Assembly (NCBI GenBank): GCA_021789795.1
Contig: JAJYJA010000154.1
Coordinates: 1 to 5,721 of the forward strand
Direction: 5' to 3'
Length of the DNA stretch: 5,721 nt
Origin: Deltaproteobacteria bacterium
Lineage (GTDB): Bacteria > Desulfobacterota > Desulfobulbia > Desulfobulbales > VMSU01
Under the pieces are notes generated by a model. That model was not told where the DNA came from and made no database searches. It saw only the letters and a program-made list of their open reading frames with translations. Both the position numbers and the translations under genes were made by a program. Position 1 is the first letter of the stretch. Each line of letters opens with the position of its first letter. Of this stretch, positions 5,025 through 5,721 are shown in pieces.

Positions 5025-5721
5025 TCACTTAACGATATACTGCTGGCCTTGACCCCGGATATAGTCGAGCATCTTCAGCACCGCCCCCGAGGGCTCACCC
5101 TTGGTGACGATGGTGATCGGACGGCCGATCTCCGGGATCTCGGGGGCGTTGACGCTGGCATCGACCCCGGACATCGGCCCCAGACATACCCCGCCGGGGG
5201 TGGCGGCCACCTTGGTCTTGAGATCGACGGCGGTGGTGCCCTCCACCGCCCCGGTGGTGTAAGGGGCGCCGGCCATGACCTGCTTTTGGAACACCGCCTG
5301 GGTGCCGGGGATCTTGCTGCCCAAGAGCACCACGATGGGCTGGTCCGGGCCGCCCACCTCCGACCAGTTTTTGGCCTTGCCGGTGAAGATGTCGGCCAGC
5401 TGCGCCTTGGAGAGACTCTTGACCGGCACGTCCTTGTTGGTCAACACCTTTACCAGGTCCTTGCCGATGACCCGCGACTTATAGGCCCCCCGGTCCGGGA
5501 TGGCGTAGCCTTCCTTGGTCATCATCGCCAGCCAGTCCGCGAAGGTCATGCCGGCGGCGGCGGCATCGACGCTCCCGGCGTCCAGGTCCTTAAATGCCTG
5601 GGAGGGGCCGTTGGCAATAATGGTGAGGTTCACCCCGATGTCCTTGGCCATCGGCTCCCTGATCTTGTTGAACACGTTCTCCACCGGCGCGGCCCCCGCC
5701 CCCACCTTGACCTCGTCCGCC
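5025..5721 (-). CDS. PstS-like periplasmic substrate-binding protein, 5'-partial
   Basis: 231 complete codons are visible, ending in TGA at 5027-5025. The frame is open to the window edge: upstream of the apparent GTG at 5705 it reads ADEVK, and ADEVKVGAGAAPVENVF looks like a signal-peptide cleavage region plus the first strand of the mature protein. The GTG is therefore an internal Val and the true start lies outside. Counting from that Ala, family signatures are the first strand VGAGAAP (6-12), the GP-x-QA-x-x-DLDAG-x-VDAA block (38-54), IFTGKAKNWSEVGGPDQPIVV (111-131), the PGT-x-x-x-F helix start (138-144) where PstS carries its SGT phosphate loop, and the closing PITIVTKGEPSG (201-212) with its final helix. 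These match the PBP-like_2/PstS superfamily. The ligand could be phosphate or another oxyanion or small molecule, because the anion-binding loop is altered (SKIPGTQ). No permease or ATPase genes are visible; the next gene, 89 nt away, is MCP-A. Confidence 0.85.
   Translation of the reverse strand, partial: ADEVKVGAGAAPVENVFNKIREPMAKDIGVNLTIIANGPSQAFKDLDAGSVDAAAAGMTFADWLAMMTKEGYAIPDRGAYKSRVIGKDLVKVLTNKDVPVKSLSKAQLADIFTGKAKNWSEVGGPDQPIVVLLGSKIPGTQAVFQKQVMAGAPYTTGAVEGTTAVDLKTKVAATPGGVCLGPMSGVDASVNAPEIPEIGRPITIVTKGEPSGAVLKMLDYIRGQGQQYIVK

Noticed and set aside
5703..5705. GTG at 5705 as the start of the binding-protein gene
   Set aside because: The frame continues upstream as ADEVK to the window edge, giving the normal junction of signal peptide and first strand of a periplasmic protein. 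Starting at GTG would remove the signal peptide and part of strand one.

Overview
All genes in this window are read from the minus strand, so the order of transcription runs from high to low coordinates. It is a chemosensory locus: two complete methyl-accepting chemotaxis proteins (MCPs), the first codons of a third, and three small exported or periplasmic proteins lying beside them. The genes are otherwise high in GC, and the MCPs have Ala/Gly-rich signalling tips of the GEAGAGF type. The third MCP opens with an MFKKMTIGMKL-type N-terminus, and one MCP ends in an acidic, Phe-terminated tail. Together these fit a Desulfobacterota ('deltaproteobacterial', Geobacter/Desulfuromonas/Desulfobulbus-like) or similar free-living Gram-negative bacterium. 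No rRNA, tRNA or unambiguous marker gene is present, so this placement is tentative.

Layout in transcription order. (1) 5721-5025: the C-terminal 231 codons of a PstS-like periplasmic substrate-binding protein, whose start lies outside the window. (2) 4935-3436: MCP-A, 499 aa, with a short PAS/Cache-like periplasmic domain, no recognisable full HAMP domain, a complete signalling hairpin, and a Pro/Ala/Lys-rich tail ending in an acidic-aromatic peptide. A textbook intrinsic terminator follows at 3409-3362. (3) 3188-1659: MCP-B, 509 aa, with a four-helix-bundle type sensor, HAMP and signalling domain, preceded by a candidate extended -10 promoter. (4) 1634-801: an exported tandem rhodanese, 24 nt behind MCP-B and almost certainly co-transcribed with it. 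A long hairpin at 752-710 closes this unit. (5) 674-156: a 172-aa exported protein that is little more than a single Cache domain. (6) 98-1: the N-terminus of MCP-C, which continues outside the window.

The layout therefore splits into three units, each pairing a chemoreceptor with one exported non-receptor protein: binding protein + MCP-A, MCP-B + rhodanese, Cache protein + MCP-C. In known systems periplasmic binding proteins present ligands to chemoreceptors. Here one could infer that the binding protein, rhodanese and free Cache domain bind, convert or present ligands for their neighbouring receptors. Only the gene order and domain content are seen; the partnership is inference.

Base composition is uneven. 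The Cache/MCP-C end and the sensor-coding half of MCP-B are AT-rich, with 60-base blocks counted at 27-47% GC. The signalling half of MCP-B and the binding-protein end reach 72-78% GC in individual blocks. This suggests that sensor modules were exchanged onto conserved signalling modules. No insertion sequence, CRISPR array, RNA gene or attachment site was recognised, and no stretch longer than 300 bases lacks a gene.
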